NCBI RefSeq assembly: GCF_000471905.2
Contig: NW_006498220.1
Location: 2,002,858 to 2,066,857, forward strand
Direction: 5' to 3'
Source of the DNA: Amborella trichopoda
Lineage: Eukaryota; Streptophyta; Magnoliopsida; Amborellales; Amborellaceae
DNA length: 64,000 nucleotides
The position numbers and the translations under genes are program-made. The notes beneath the pieces are model-generated. The model did not search any database and was not told where the DNA came from. It saw nothing but the letters and a program-made list of their open reading frames with translations. This document shows positions 11,495 through 22,694 of this stretch, piece after piece; the stretch's first letter is position 1; every line of letters begins with the position of its first letter.

Positions 11495-12690
11495 TTAAGT
11501 AACATATTTGATCTCGAACTCACTCAATATCATTCTCCATTTCGCCAAACGTCTGTTAAGGACAGGACTTTCCAATAGGTACTTGAGTAGGTATATTTTA
11601 GAGGTGAGCTTGACGGTATGAGATAAGACATAGTGTCTTAATTTCTGCATAGCCCACACAAGCGTTAACCAATGCTTCTCCATATCCATGTATCTTGTCT
11701 CATAGTCGATCATGGTTTTGCAGATGTAGTATATGGTTCGTTCTTTTCTATGGTCATCGTATTGTCCAAGCATTGCCCTCATGGTCTTGTCTTTGACTGA
11801 CATGTATAGGAATAGGGGTTTATTTAGACTCAAAGGACTAAGTATAGAAGGTTTAGTCAGGTACTCCTTAATTTCATCGAGCGCCTCTTGGCATTCATTG
11901 TCCCATATGAATGGGGTATCTTTCATAAGGAGTGTATTGAATGGTTCGCACTTGTCTACCAGTTGTGAAATAAAACGCCTTATGGCTTGTATATGACCTT
12001 GAAGCCCATAGATTTCTCTGATGTTCCTGGGAGGGGGCATGTCAGTGATGCATTATATTTTGGACGGGTCCACCTCAAGGCCCCTTTGGCTTACTATAAA
12101 GCCTAGTAATTTGCTAGATTCACCTCCAAAGGCACATTTCCGTAGATGGAGTTTGAGTTTGATGTTTGTGGAGTCTTTCGAAAATGGTTATCAAGTTGGT
12201 GAGATGATTAGACTTGGCCTTCGACTTGACCAGAATGGCATCAACACAGTCTTCCTTGATGGTGTGCATCAAGTCATGGAAGATGTTAGTCATTGCCCAC
12301 TGATAAGTTGCCCCTACATTTTTTAGGCCAAAGGGCATGACAAAGAAACAGTAAGTTCCCCATTGTGTTATGAATGAAGTTTTGTCTTAGTCTTCTTCTG
12401 CCATGAGGATCTGGTTGTAACCTGAGAAGCCATCCATAACTGACTACATCTCATGCCCCGCAGTGTTGGCGATAAAGGCATCTATGTTTGGTAATGGAAA
12501 ATTGTCTTTGGGACATGCCTTGTTGAGGTCTCTATAGTCGACACACACTCGAATCTTCCCGTCTTTCTTGGGTATGACCTCTACGTTGGCCAACCATTCT
12601 GAGTACGGGGTAATGAACTTCGCCTTGAGAAGTTTGTCGATTTCTTTTTTAATTTTGAGCTCAAGGTGGGTTTTTTGACGTTAGAGTTTC
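11495..12690 (-). pseudogene. Reverse transcriptase and Ty3 RNase H of element B0
   Basis: The RT palm reads (minus strand) from about 12,690: KAKFITPYSEWLANV, VCVDYRDLNKACPKDNFPLP, MDGFSGYNQI and VMPFGLKNVGATYQ. The active-site box is CVDA (12,237-12,248) where YVDD is expected, so the last Asp is replaced by Ala and the enzyme would be inactive. A frameshift near 12,120 leads into the thumb/connection and RNase H (MPPPRNIREI, GLQGHIQAIRRFISQL, PFIWDNECQEALDEIK, LRHYVLSHTVKL, RRLAKWRMILSEFEIKYV). Stops also interrupt the palm. Strong resemblance to Tat-lineage pol leaves little doubt about identity. Confidence 0.93.
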
Positions 12691-12699
12691 TTCTTTACA

Positions 12700-13890
12700 G
12701 GCTTTACTCCTTCATTGAATAATGTGGGATCTAACCCTAGCAAATCACCGTATGACTCCTCACGAGATAGGGAGGTTCCAGTCTTGGTTAGCCTTAGGTC
12801 CTTCTCAGTTCCTAGGTTTACGTCGATATCCTCTTTGATGATAGCCGTTGGGTCACCATCAAACTTCTTCTTGAATTGCTCAACATGGGAAGTGAGTTCC
12901 TCAGGTTGAGGGATTTCTTCAGACTCTTATCTCTCTTGATCATCGTCTTGGTCGTCTAATTCATCCTCTTGGGTATTGTGCACCGTTATTGGGCTATCTT
13001 GAGTGTTCGCCAGTTTTTAGAATTCTTTTTCATTATTACCAATTTTATAATGTTTTGAATTTTCAATGGTTTTTGAAATAACACAAGAGGTGTCCCTTAT
13101 GGGACTCGCGAGAGAAGTGTTCGGGACCGGATGCACAGAGTGGTTAGATGACCACCTTGCACCTATCCGTTTTTTGGCGCCAGGACTTGAAGGTGCCGCT
13201 GGTATGCTTCTAGCGATTCTCGAAATAGAGGAGTGATCGACCAATTCAGTTCTTGGGTTTGTATCGGTGGATGAGCACGCTTGGTTGTGTTAGTGCCGAT
13301 TGTGCATACCTTCAAATCTAGGTCAACAAAAAGGTCTTCAATTCCCAGTTCTTGTGTGTGCCGAGGTGTGATAGAAGAATTATTCCCTATTGGTGACTCA
13401 AGGATCACCTTTTGTCGATTTTAAGGACGGGCATCGAGAGGATCGAAGCTTTGAATGCCTCTAGATAGAAATCTCGGATAGCATGAGGGCTTCATCCGGC
13501 TTTGAAATAAGGTGAGAGAACATCTAAGACCTCTTCGATCCCCGTTTTCAGTTTTAGCTTGAAGTGATTCAGAAATTGCCTCTGTTATGCGTTGCCCTTG
13601 ACTCCCCAAGCCTTGGTCTGGTTGGAAGCCTTGGGAGAAGAGCATGTGCCAAGCCTCGAGGGACCCGAAAACGTATCTATGTTTACATTGGGTGATGTCC
13701 TCCATCAATGCAGAAGTTTGCAAAATTTGAGTAACAGGGTCGCCGGCCTCTAGGAAGAAAGTGGCACAATCGACTTGATCGAAGGAAGCGAGTGGGATTT
13801 CTTCAAGCTCGACCCCTACTGCTAGCTTCTCATTATGTATACTAGGATTGAGAAAAGAAGGGTTCAACACATACCTTTGCAAAGCCATAT
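12700..13890 (-). pseudogene. Pol linker with G-patch-like motif, element B0
   Basis: This is the region between protease and RT. The best open stretch (13,421-13,888) begins MALQRYVLNPSF, has an acidic segment (VELEEIPLASFDQVD) and a glycine-rich GFQPDQGLGSQGQ that resembles the G-patch-like motif found in this region of several Tat elements. Downstream (13,163-13,408 and 12,700-13,016) frames shift repeatedly; the rest is acidic and uninformative. I infer its place in pol from the neighbours on both sides. Confidence 0.6.
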
Positions 13891-14280
13891 TTAGTCAGAA
13901 ATTTGAGGCATTGATGCAGTGTTGAGGCGACCACGAGGTTTTCATACAACCACGATCTTCCTAACAGCACGTTGAATGAAGGTTTTATGTCTAAGACATA
14001 AAACTTTATCACTTGGATGGTAGGGACGATCTTGAGTGTGAGTGGCATTATGCCTTCAGCTTGTCTCTTAGTCCCATAGTATGCAGTGATAGTTAGTTGA
14101 CTTGGCTTGAAGTCATTTGGGCTTTTACCTATTTGCTTCATTGTTTTCATAGGGCATATGTTTAAGGATGCCCCATTATCATCAAGCATTCTCCGTATCT
14201 CATATCCTTGCATGAAAATGGTGGTGTGTAGAGGTTGGACATGAAAGCGGTTGAAGCTGGCTGGGATGTCTGTTTGAACG
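13842..14280 (-). pseudogene. Retroviral-type aspartic protease of element B0
   Basis: The reading frame contains MLDDNGASLNICP, matching the DNG(A/S) active-site loop of Tat-type proteases, then GIMPLTLKI, FYVLDIKPSFNVLLGRSWL and a following STLHQCLKF, all in family order. The protease would cut the Gag-Pol polyprotein. Upstream of 14,280 the open frame continues only into sequence that belongs to the inserted A1 LTR, so the true protease frame is cut there by the insertion; gag and the 5' LTR of B0 are not adjacent. Confidence 0.88.
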
Positions 14281-15575
14281 TTATTTTCAGCACCTTGGTC
14301 CTCGATAGGAAGCAGGTCAATAAAGCCTAATAAATTGTGGAAATTCCCTATAGTCTCACAATGGACCAAAAAATGGTCAAGATCTTCATCAGAACTTCAA
14401 AACACCACTTGCCAAGTTTCATCGTAATCAAACATTTCTATGGCAGTGAACACAAAGAAACAATTGCAACGACATCAGTCTTTAGTACCCTGAAATAGAC
14501 CCTGTAACTAGAGATATACTTTTGGTGCGTCAAACAGCTGTGGGACCATTGCCATTAAATTTGACATGATCGAAAACCCCTATGGGTTAAGTTTCGGCTT
14601 AATCAGGCACTCCAAGACAAAATTATGAGTGAAATAACAAAAGGGGTAGGCCACACACTTTTCTCATGTGGCCTCATTCCATCAAAACACCATTAAAGGT
14701 GGTTGTTTTTACAATCACAAGCAGTCACTTTCGGGGCCTATAAGTCACTCATTCCAAGTTGGATTGCTCCAAAATTTGGTAAGCGTGTTCATCTCATCAA
14801 GACGAGCAATTCGATATGTGGGATGCTTCGTGATGACGCCCGAGCAGAGAGAAAAACTACATGAAAGATGCTTATCCATGAAGGAAGTTGTAGAAAATTC
14901 AGCAGCAGCACGCCTCGTTCGAATAGCTAGATCACGATGCTCGCATAGCCGATCAGCACGAAACCAATTACATTATGTGCATGAGGTCCGAAGCTATCTC
15001 TAATCTAAACGTCGTGTACGATGAACAGTTAGATTTCTCACACGAAGGAGTCAAAGCTACTGTAAATTTTGGGCGCTGGATTTCAAGATTCGAGTAAAAA
15101 ACTCAAGACGACAAAATCTTCATTCGGACACAAAATCAATCTATGTTTGTTGCAACATGATCGTGACGAAATTCTCAGTGTGATACGATGAAGAAATCAT
15201 GAAGAAACATCAAGGAAGAAGCACACATTCGATTTGAAGTTTTCAAGCTTCATCCAAAATTCAAGTCTCATGATCATGGCACAAAAGCATGATTCATGGC
15301 TCGAAGTTGTTATCAAAATGATCGTCATTCCGTGCCCCACAAGAAAACAATAATCTTTCGATCAAAGGGGCATCAAAAAAACCTAGGGTCTACCACAGAA
15401 CGTCACGCAAGTTCTCAGGCAGCAGCAAGGACTGTTATGGAATTCCACACATTGTCAGGCAGGGACAAAACACTCCTTTTGCACCCATTTTTATAATTCT
15501 TTAAATTCAATTAAATTGTAATTATCTTCAATTCTAGCTAGTTTTTAGGCATACACCCACGTTTTAGCCCATCTC

Positions 15576-15583
15576 TATATAAA
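15576..15583 (+). promoter_or_regulatory. TATA box of LTR A1
   Basis: TATATAAA preceded by CTC. The same CTCTATAT context is present in LTR A3 (36,479) and, reversed, in LTR A2 (24,687-24,692), each 57 bp before AATAAA. Confidence 0.7.
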
Positions 15584-15632
15584 CATACAAAGTTAAATTA
15601 CAAGGACCTTCCGTTCATTTTCTCATTGATTC

Positions 15633-15638
15633 AATAAA
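15633..15638 (+). terminator. Polyadenylation signal of LTR A1
   Basis: AATAAA, 57 bp downstream of the TATA motif, with identical spacing in the two other family A LTRs. Marks the end of the R region. Confidence 0.6.
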
Positions 15639-15719
15639 ATTTCCATTCTTGCTGAAGTTCTTGAGTACGTCTTGGAGAGAGAGGAGAGAGAAGAAAAGGA
15701 TCGATACCCTTCAAGTAGG

Positions 15720-15895
15720 TAAAATTCTCTCCTCCCCTCTTTCTCATCTCTATCTCTTTCTCTTTCCTCTCTTTCTCATCTCTATCTCTTTCTCTCTCCT
15801 CCCCTCTATCTTATCTCTATCTCTTTCTCTCTCCTCCCCTATTTCTTTTTTCTATCTATATCTCTCTTCTTCTGACCTTTATCTCCTTCTCTTCT
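15720..15895 (+). repeat. Pyrimidine-rich (CTCTTTCTC)n stretch in LTR A1
   Basis: A near-continuous C/T stretch with loose repetition of 'TCTCATCTCTATCTCTTTC' separates the R region from the hairpin repeat array. It opens a low-complexity frame that I do not regard as coding. Confidence 0.75.
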
Positions 15896-16870
15896 GAAGC
15901 CGGTCGGTGAAGCCTAGCACCGATTGGATTTCTCTCTCTCCTCTCTAGAAGCATGTCGATGAAGCCTAGCGCCGACTGGATGTCTCTCTCTCTCCTTCTC
16001 TTTTGAAGCCAGTCGGCAAAGCCTAGCGTCAGTTGGATTTCTCTCTCTCCTTCTCTTCTGAAGCTTGTTGGCGAAGTCTAGAGTCGTTTAGATTTCTGTC
16101 TCTCCTTCTCTTTTGAAGCCATTCGATGAAGATTAGGGTCAGTTGGATTTCTCTCTATTCTTCTCTTCTATTGCAGTCGGCGAAGCTTAGCATCAATTGG
16201 ATTTCTCTCTCTCCTTTTCTGTCACAGTCGGTGAAGCTTAATGTCAACTCGATCTCTCTCTCTCTTGCTTCTCTTGCATCACAATCAATGTAAACCTATC
16301 GTCAGTTGGGTCACTCCTTCTCTCTTCTTCTGACACAGTCGATGAAGCTAAGCGTCGACTAAATTTTCTCTCTCTTCTCCCCACAGTCAATGAAGCCTAG
16401 TGCCGACTACATTTTCTCTCTCTTCTTCTGATGCTGTCTGTGAAGCCTAACGTCGATTGTATTTTCTCTCTCTTCTTCGGACACAGTCTGTGAAGCCTAG
16501 TGTTGACTGCATTTTCTCTCCCTTCTCTTGACACAGTCTGTGAAGCCTAGTGTCGGTTGTATTTTCTCTCTCTTCTTTTGATACAGTCAGTGAAGCCTAA
16601 CACTGACTGCATTTTCTCTCTCTTTTGAAGCCAATCGGTGAAGCCTAGTGCCGACTGTATTTTCTCTCGCTTCTTTTGATAGTCAGCGAAGCTTAGCGCC
16701 AACTGTATTTTCTCTCTCTTCTTCAAGAACAGTTGGTGAAGCCCAGCACTGACTGTGTCTTCCCTCTCCTCTTCTCTGTATAACACAGCCGGTGAAACCT
16801 AGTGCCGACTGTGTTTTCTCTCTCTTCCTTCTAACACAGCTGGCAATGCCTGGCACCGACTATGTCTTCC
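15890..16870 (+). repeat. ~50-57-bp hairpin-forming tandem repeat, about 19 copies
   Basis: GAAGCCTAG-type cores occur at 15,909, 15,961, 16,018, 16,073, 16,128, 16,182, 16,233 and so on to about 16,846, at intervals of 46-57 bp. The consensus is CAGTCGG, TGAAGCCTAGTG, CCGACTG, then a TTTTCTCTCTCTTC tract. The flanks of the core are complementary, so each unit can fold into a 5-8 bp stem with a ~12-nt loop. The array lies in the U5 part of the LTR and would be transcribed. LTR copies A2 and A3 have a different, looser repeat in the same place. Confidence 0.85.
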
Positions 16871-17672
16871 TCCCCTCCCTCTCTTTTATTCTCTCGCCTT
16901 TCATACTCTTCTCTTCCTTTCTTCTCCCTCCCTCCTTATGTTCTATTCTTCTCTTACTTAATTTCTTATTCTTTCCTCATAACCATCATTCTGTTACTCT
17001 TTCATTCGACTAAGAGGGATTTAGGTTAGCCTCTCATGGTAGTCCTGTCGTCTAGCTGTAATGTTGTTGTGCTAGGATTACTTGGCCCACTTTATTGCCA
17101 CGACAGACTAACCATCATGCTTAGCTAGTTGGTACTAGTAATGACGTCTAATAGTAATCTTATGAGCTGGTCTTAGTTACCGAGCCCGTTTTACTATCGT
17201 GTCAGCCCAATTACTCATAAGCTTAGTCACCGCTCTGATCCTCCCGCTCAATCGATTTTTTCTCTCCCCCATCTTCTTCTCTTATTTTCCTCTTTGAATG
17301 CGCATTCTTGTGTATGTTAATCAAAGAGAAAAGGGTGAGGTCAGACCCTCCTGTCTTATAACCTTTGCCATATGTGTGTGATGACAAAAAACAAGAAAAA
17401 TACAAGTCAAGGAAGGAAATTCTGAACTAATTTTATTATTGGGGGGCTTTCTTCATGATCTAAGAGGGGCGCCCATGCTAGTTAGTCCGAGTAAGTCCTG
17501 AACCCACCTTAAATTCGTCTCTCACAGGTTGGTAACACCTTCCCCCATTCTCGAACGAGGTTCCCAAGAGAGCGATCTCAAAAACAACTCGGGTCTTTCC
17601 TCAAAACCGAAGACACATGCCGCTCGATCCCTAAAAGGATTCGGAGGGAAAGATGGAGGCACCTAACCAGCT

Positions 17673-17690
17673 TGGCGACTCCACTAGGGA
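17673..17690 (+). promoter_or_regulatory. Primer binding site of element A1 (tRNA-Arg type)
   Basis: TGGCGACTCCACTAGGGA begins three bases after the LTR end. It fits the complement of a plant tRNA-Arg 3' end ending GGAGTCGCCA, the primer type reported for Ogre elements. The tRNA match is from memory. Confidence 0.75.
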
Positions 17691-17774
17691 CTTACTACCC
17701 CTTAGTTGGATCGTTCTTGTTTGGCTAGTTTCTTCTTTTATTATCTACATTCATTATCTTTTCGCATTTTATTT

Positions 17775-20649
17775 ATGGCTTGCGTGTTTTGTAACCCATT
17801 TATTCGGATCGGGGATTTTCTTATCCCTGCATTCGAGAGTGTCCCTAGGGAACAAGCTCCTTCGATTTTGTTCCCAACCAATCTCTTAAGGAAAGACCCC
17901 TTGTCTAGATCTCTGGTCTTAACCTGGACCGGTGTCAGGTGGGACTTAAAGGTCCCTCACTCCCCATTTTCTCGCTCTGATGGAAACTCCACCAAGGCGC
18001 CTTGCATCGGCAACACTTCTGTTGCCCCACATAGCATGCACCCAACCACTAGCAAGTCACTTGCCGGTCGTGTTCCTGAGGTACACGGAAAGGTTGTCTA
18101 GTCCCTTTCCTCAAAAGGCAAACAAGTTGCCATTGCTTCTGTGGGTCTCCATAAGGCATCCCCCAACATTTATAGAGCATTGGTCTCTATCCTTAGAGGC
18201 TCAACACATCGAGATAGAAACCCCACGGCCTCCACCCCTTACACATACGTCAAGGCTCGTTGGTTACCCACTCGAATCACACTTCAGGGCAACCCTTATG
18301 TTACCTCGAGTTCATGTCCAAGATCGTACCTTCCAAGGCCAAGTCCTGCCCACATTACTCATGTGCATCACACCACTTGGGGCAACGCCATTGTTACGCC
18401 AACCCGAGTACACAGGAGATGACCCCCTCGTCCTCTTACTCTGCACACACAAGTGCACCTTGTAAGGGGTAGGCCTACACATGTTCTCTTACAAACACCT
18501 GCTCGTAGTTCTTGGCCTCTTAAGGCAAGATTGCTTGCACGAGCCAAGGCTGACCCCTAGGTCTCCCGTAATCCTTCTTCAAGGGGCAAACACACGTCGC
18601 TATCACTGACATCCCCTTGCCCTAGACTCGGGCCCTCAGATGATTCAATCCTGCTCCGGCCCACTCCTCCTTCATCGAGAAAGCACCTTCAGCCTTGACA
18701 CTCGAAGGTTTTCCCCAAGAGTATCATCCTGAACCAGCCCCGTCACTTTGGTCGTGTCTCTGAAGATCACAAGAGAGCTCAAAGCATTGACTTGATGGAA
18801 GATCAAATCCTTCGTCCTCTCCGGCCCAAGAGGACTCCAGTTCCTGACCTTCATGCACTGCCGCACCAGATGGAGATAGCTCTCTCCCGTGTAAGAAGAG
18901 CTGACTAGCCGCAAACTAGATCGTAGTTTTAGCGCGAGGTCTATCAAAAACTCCAGGCTAAATGTGATAGAGGTTTATAAATTTTGACTAGGGAGGTAAC
19001 CAAGGCAGGCAAAACAACCTATTCTGATGACCCTCTTCACCTGAATCCCTTCTACCACCTTCAGACAATGAAGCCTGAAGAAATGCTCCTTGAGCTGTAT
19101 ATTATGGTTACTATGATAGAAGAAGACCCAACCACTCAGCAGCCATTGTCCCAAGATCGTCGAGAATTAGTCCAAATGCGATCAGCATACAAGAGTCGAG
19201 TTCAGTCAGAGCATGCTGGTGCCCTGCTGACTAACCTACCATGTACGACCCTTCAAGTTCAGAAGCCCTCAGTTGCCACTAACGTTGACCTCCACAGAGA
19301 AACAGTCAGTGTAGTGGTTGTAAGCGAGCCTGATGATGCGTAGGAAGAGTGCATGAAAACGTTTGAGGATATGGTGCGCGTAATGATGGAAAAGATCAAT
19401 TGTATCGACGTCGCACACCAGTCGGCTAACCATGAGGTTAATTCCCATCAATCTGATGGTGCACCTCCACTGCAGCCCCCTCCTTCTACCTCACAGGACA
19501 ATTTTGTCCCTCATCCCATCTCTCAGACAGACATTGACACTATGCTCACCCATAAGAACAGAAAAATCTCGGGAATACAGGGTACAATGCCTTATGAAAG
19601 ACCATACCCCTCGTATATTGATCAGGTCTCATTTCCCTCAGATTATAAGAAAGGGAAGTTTCCCTTATTCAATGGAACCATGTCCCCAAACCAGCATATT
19701 GCGCACGTCCAGGCAACATGTCGAGAAACAGCGGCTGACGGGAGACTTCTTCTCTGACAATTCGTTGAGACCCTCGATGGCCTAACATTTCAATGGTATG
19801 CCTGATTTCCACTAAACTCAGTGAATACATGGTAGGAGATGGAGAAACTGTTCTATCAACACTTCTATGAGGTCAAGAGAGAGGTTCAAACCATCGAACG
19901 TCTCACCTTGACTCAAGACCCCGATGAGCACGTGGATCAGTTCATATCAAGATGGAGAAATTTGGCTTCCCGCCATCCTAATCCTCTGCCTGAGAAGGAA
20001 GCAGCCCAAACTTACGTGCAGAACATGCGAGGCCTTTAACCCGACCTCCATGTCCAAGTTGATTTGTAAATCAGTTCACATAGAAATTTTATCACGCCAC
20101 CATGGTGCAAGCTCAGCAAACAAAGGGGGCAATGGTAGCTTTCGAAATAACACATGAGGTAGCCAACAGAAAAGAGTAATCAGTGCAACTGTCATGATCA
20201 CTGATTCAAAGAAGGCTGCCCCCCAGACTTTGGACCTCTCTAAAGGGGTAAGCATGACAAAGGTAACACTTCAGGCTACCAAGCAACAACAGTCGTACAA
20301 TCGAGTACCCCCACCAACCAACCTTGATCGGGGTGCTTATTTCACCAGGCATAAGAACAAGGTCTATCCCTTCGAGAAGGAATGGGTCCCTGCTCTGTTC
20401 CGGTTATTTTTGGAACAGAATATGATCCAGCTTCCAAAAGCCAAGTCTTATTGTGCCTACCATCGAAGGATCAATCATCCCACAGATGACTGCAACACGC
20501 TGAAAGATATTATCGAGGCCCTGATTCAGAAGGGTCAGATAAAGCTTGAAGACTTAAAGAAGGCCTTTGGGGCAGTCGAGGCCTCCCATGCAGTAACTCT
20601 TCAAGAGGAAGATGAAATGCCTACCATCCTTTACGCCTTCTTCAAATAA
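17775..20649 (+). pseudogene. gag: gag of element A1 (Tat lineage), broken by stops
   Basis: Gag forms the particle that packages element RNA. An ATG at 17,775 opens MACVFCNPFIRIGDFLIP; element A3 has the matching start at 38,134 (MASGLFQPFIRVGDFLIP), both about 85 bp after the PBS, which supports this start. One frame then runs to 20,039 interrupted only by stops. A conserved but unrecognised N-terminal part (DLKVPHSPFS, TKAPCIGNTS) is followed by the core (KGKFPLFNGT, EKLFYQHFYEVKRE, QTIERLTLTQDPDEHVDQF, SRWRNLA). A frameshift near 20,030 leads to NPTSMSKLI, and a second frame (20,194-20,649) has VPPPTNLDRG, NKVYPFEKEW and a zinc-knuckle-like YCAYHRRINHPTDDC. Several stops are C-to-T changes relative to A3. 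Confidence 0.88.
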
Positions 20650-22063
20650 TGCTTCAGGAAGGCATAAGCACACTATAGTAGGCATGGCTGTCGCCTTGCT
20701 AAGGGAACTGAAGATCGCTGATGCCATATCATCAGATATGAAGCCATTACCTGTTGGAATGCACAAGCTTCCTTGATATATTCATAAAGAAAATGTGGGA
20801 GTGTCAGGAGATTTACAATCTCCCCGTAAGTGATCCCCAAGTCATTCCTCTATCGGGGAGAGAAGATCTCACAAAGCAGGACCTTTCTATCAATGACTCG
20901 GACTCCGCTAAATCCTCGACTTCCCAGCCATGAATAGTCGCCATGGCAGAAGAAGACTCAAGTCCTTAAGGCGCGAAGCAGTTCATCAAGCTAGAGTTGT
21001 TCGTAACCGCAACGTGACGAATCCAGAAAACCAGAAAGAGACAACCACCAAGGGCTACTCGTCGAAGAAACAAGACCGCTCAACCCACAGTCGAGCAGGA
21101 ATTTCTCAGGCTCCTTCCTCCACTGCCAACTTTACTGGACTTCATCCCTAACACGATCCTTCTTCCTTCTTCATCCTTTCAAGAAGACATTCCCGTGCCA
21201 TCTTCCACCCAACACACGTCCAATGAGGGTGACGATGTTAAAAGCACTCCCCAATGGTCTAAGCAATGGAAAGACCTAAAAGACCCCCTGCACTCGTCCA
21301 CCCTGGTGATGACATAAAAAGCTGCCCAGATCGATCTGATGAGGGGAACAACCTTAAAAGTCCCCCACCTTCTAACCCTTCTCCTTTTTCTTCTCTTGCT
21401 TCTCATTCTCCCTCTTCTACGTTCCCTGCAGTTACAAGCTTGATATGCCTGGACTTTGAGGCTCTCGACTAAGAATTCGAAGGAATATAAGCAGGACGCA
21501 GCAAAAATGATTGAGAAAGACCCTTGCATAGGCAACAGGATTCTTAATAGTTGTTGATGCCTTGACAGCTAAAGCTAAGGAAGAGCCACCTACTTCAAAG
21601 AAGCACAAGAAGTCGAAGCCAAAGAAACCCTAGTGGCTCCCTGAGCTTGACTTCGAGCAAAGACTGAGAGAATCAAAAGGGCAAAGCTTCTATTCTCAGG
21701 AAGCTTGCCATATGATACAAGTCTATGAAGAACCAGCTGGCTCGGGGCAAACACTCCAGGCATCCATACAAATATTGTGTGATTCGTATGAAGACACTCT
21801 TAGTGTCACCATCACTAAACCTCAGTTTCCTCCTAACTGTCCAGACAAGCTTCTTCAACCTGATGTGTTTTCTACATTTGGAGTTGATCTCTCCATCGCT
21901 CAGTTCAAGAAAGCAGGAAGCATGACCAACCCTAGAGCCTTATTGGAGATAGAGATGTCAAGGTCATGGGTCTTCATGCATGAAGTTGGTGAAAAGGCCT
22001 CTGAGAACAACGAGGAAGAGTTGCAAGAAGCCAGGAAGAATGGGAAGAAGATGGTCAGGCCAT
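20650..22063 (+). pseudogene. Gag-protease-RT linker of element A1, degenerate
   Basis: Frames shift often. NSRHGRRRLKSLRREAVHQA (20,930 on) matches the minus-strand YHGRSRLTSLKREAVREA of element A4, and DIPVPSS.. GDDVKSTPQWS (about 21,190) matches a segment at 33.5 kb. A part near 21,880-22,060 (SMTNPRALLEIEMSRSWVF, then an acidic E/N-rich stretch) precedes RT. The protease loop (D-G/N-G-S) was not found here, so it is deleted or too eroded. Confidence 0.6.
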
Positions 22064-22694
22064 AGCTGACGAACTCAAAGAAATAAATCTTGGAGATGAG
22101 GAGGATCCCAGATCCACTTTCATTTCAACGAATATGTCTGCAGAAGAGAAAGAGGATTTCACTACTTTCTTGAGAGCAAACCGTGACGTCTTTGCTTGGC
22201 ATTATTTTGAGATGCTCGGCTTAGACCCTCAAGTAGTTGTTCACCATCTTGGCATCGATCTGACTGGCAAACCCTTCAAATAGAAATCAAGAAGATTTGG
22301 GCTTTACCTCGAGATGCAGATAGACGTCGAGGTGACCAAACTCAAACAAGCAGGCTTTATTCACGAAGTCAAGTACCCGAAATGGCTAGCAAATGTTGTT
22401 TCAGTAAAGAAGAAAAATGATCAAATCAAGGTTTGCATTGACTTCCGTGACCTCAATACCGCCTGTCTCAAGGATGACTTCCCATTTCCATTCACCGAGA
22501 TGCTCATCAACTCAATGGCTCACTGTCAATTCTTTTCCTCAAAGACATGATGCACAAAGAAGTGGAATTCTATGTAGATGATTTGGTGGTAAAATCTAAA
22601 GAGACGGATGCTCACATGAGTGACCTTGAAAAGGTATTCGAGCGTTTACGTCTTTTTCAACTTAAAATGAACCCGCTAAAATTTAGATTAAGGT
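22064..22694 (+). pseudogene. Truncated reverse transcriptase of element A1
   Basis: The RT N-terminal region reads MSAEEKEDFTTFLRANRDVF, GLDPQVVVHHLGIDLTGKPF, a stop near 22,280, then KQAGFIHEVKYPKWLANVVS, VCIDFRDLNTACLKDDFPFP. After SMAHCQFFS at about 22,540 the sequence jumps to MMHKEVEFYVDDLVVKSK, so about 60-70 residues of the palm, including the MPFGLKN block, are missing, while the YVDD catalytic box is intact (22,571-22,582). The frame stops resembling RT at about 22,694, where a minus-strand gag fragment begins; RNase H and integrase of this element are absent. Confidence 0.88.

Larger units (their letters stand above)
14281..17669 (+). mobile_element. LTR of family A, copy A1 (plus, ~3.4 kb)
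   Basis: It starts near the phrase 'TTTTCAGCACC' that also opens the copies at 25,960 (minus) and 35,180 (plus), and ends at ...CACCTAACCA, three bases before a primer binding site. The 5' part (to about 15,720) aligns with both other copies; the middle carries a hairpin-forming repeat specific to this copy. Short length of R (TATA to polyA signal 57 bp) implies a U5 of about 2 kb. It is inserted within the minus-strand protease of B0. I could not see a TG dinucleotide at the 5' end, so that boundary may be off by several bases. Confidence 0.8.

Noticed and set aside
17673-17690. tRNA gene fragment
   Set aside because: Only the 18-nt complement of a tRNA 3' end is present, directly after an LTR, as expected of a primer binding site.
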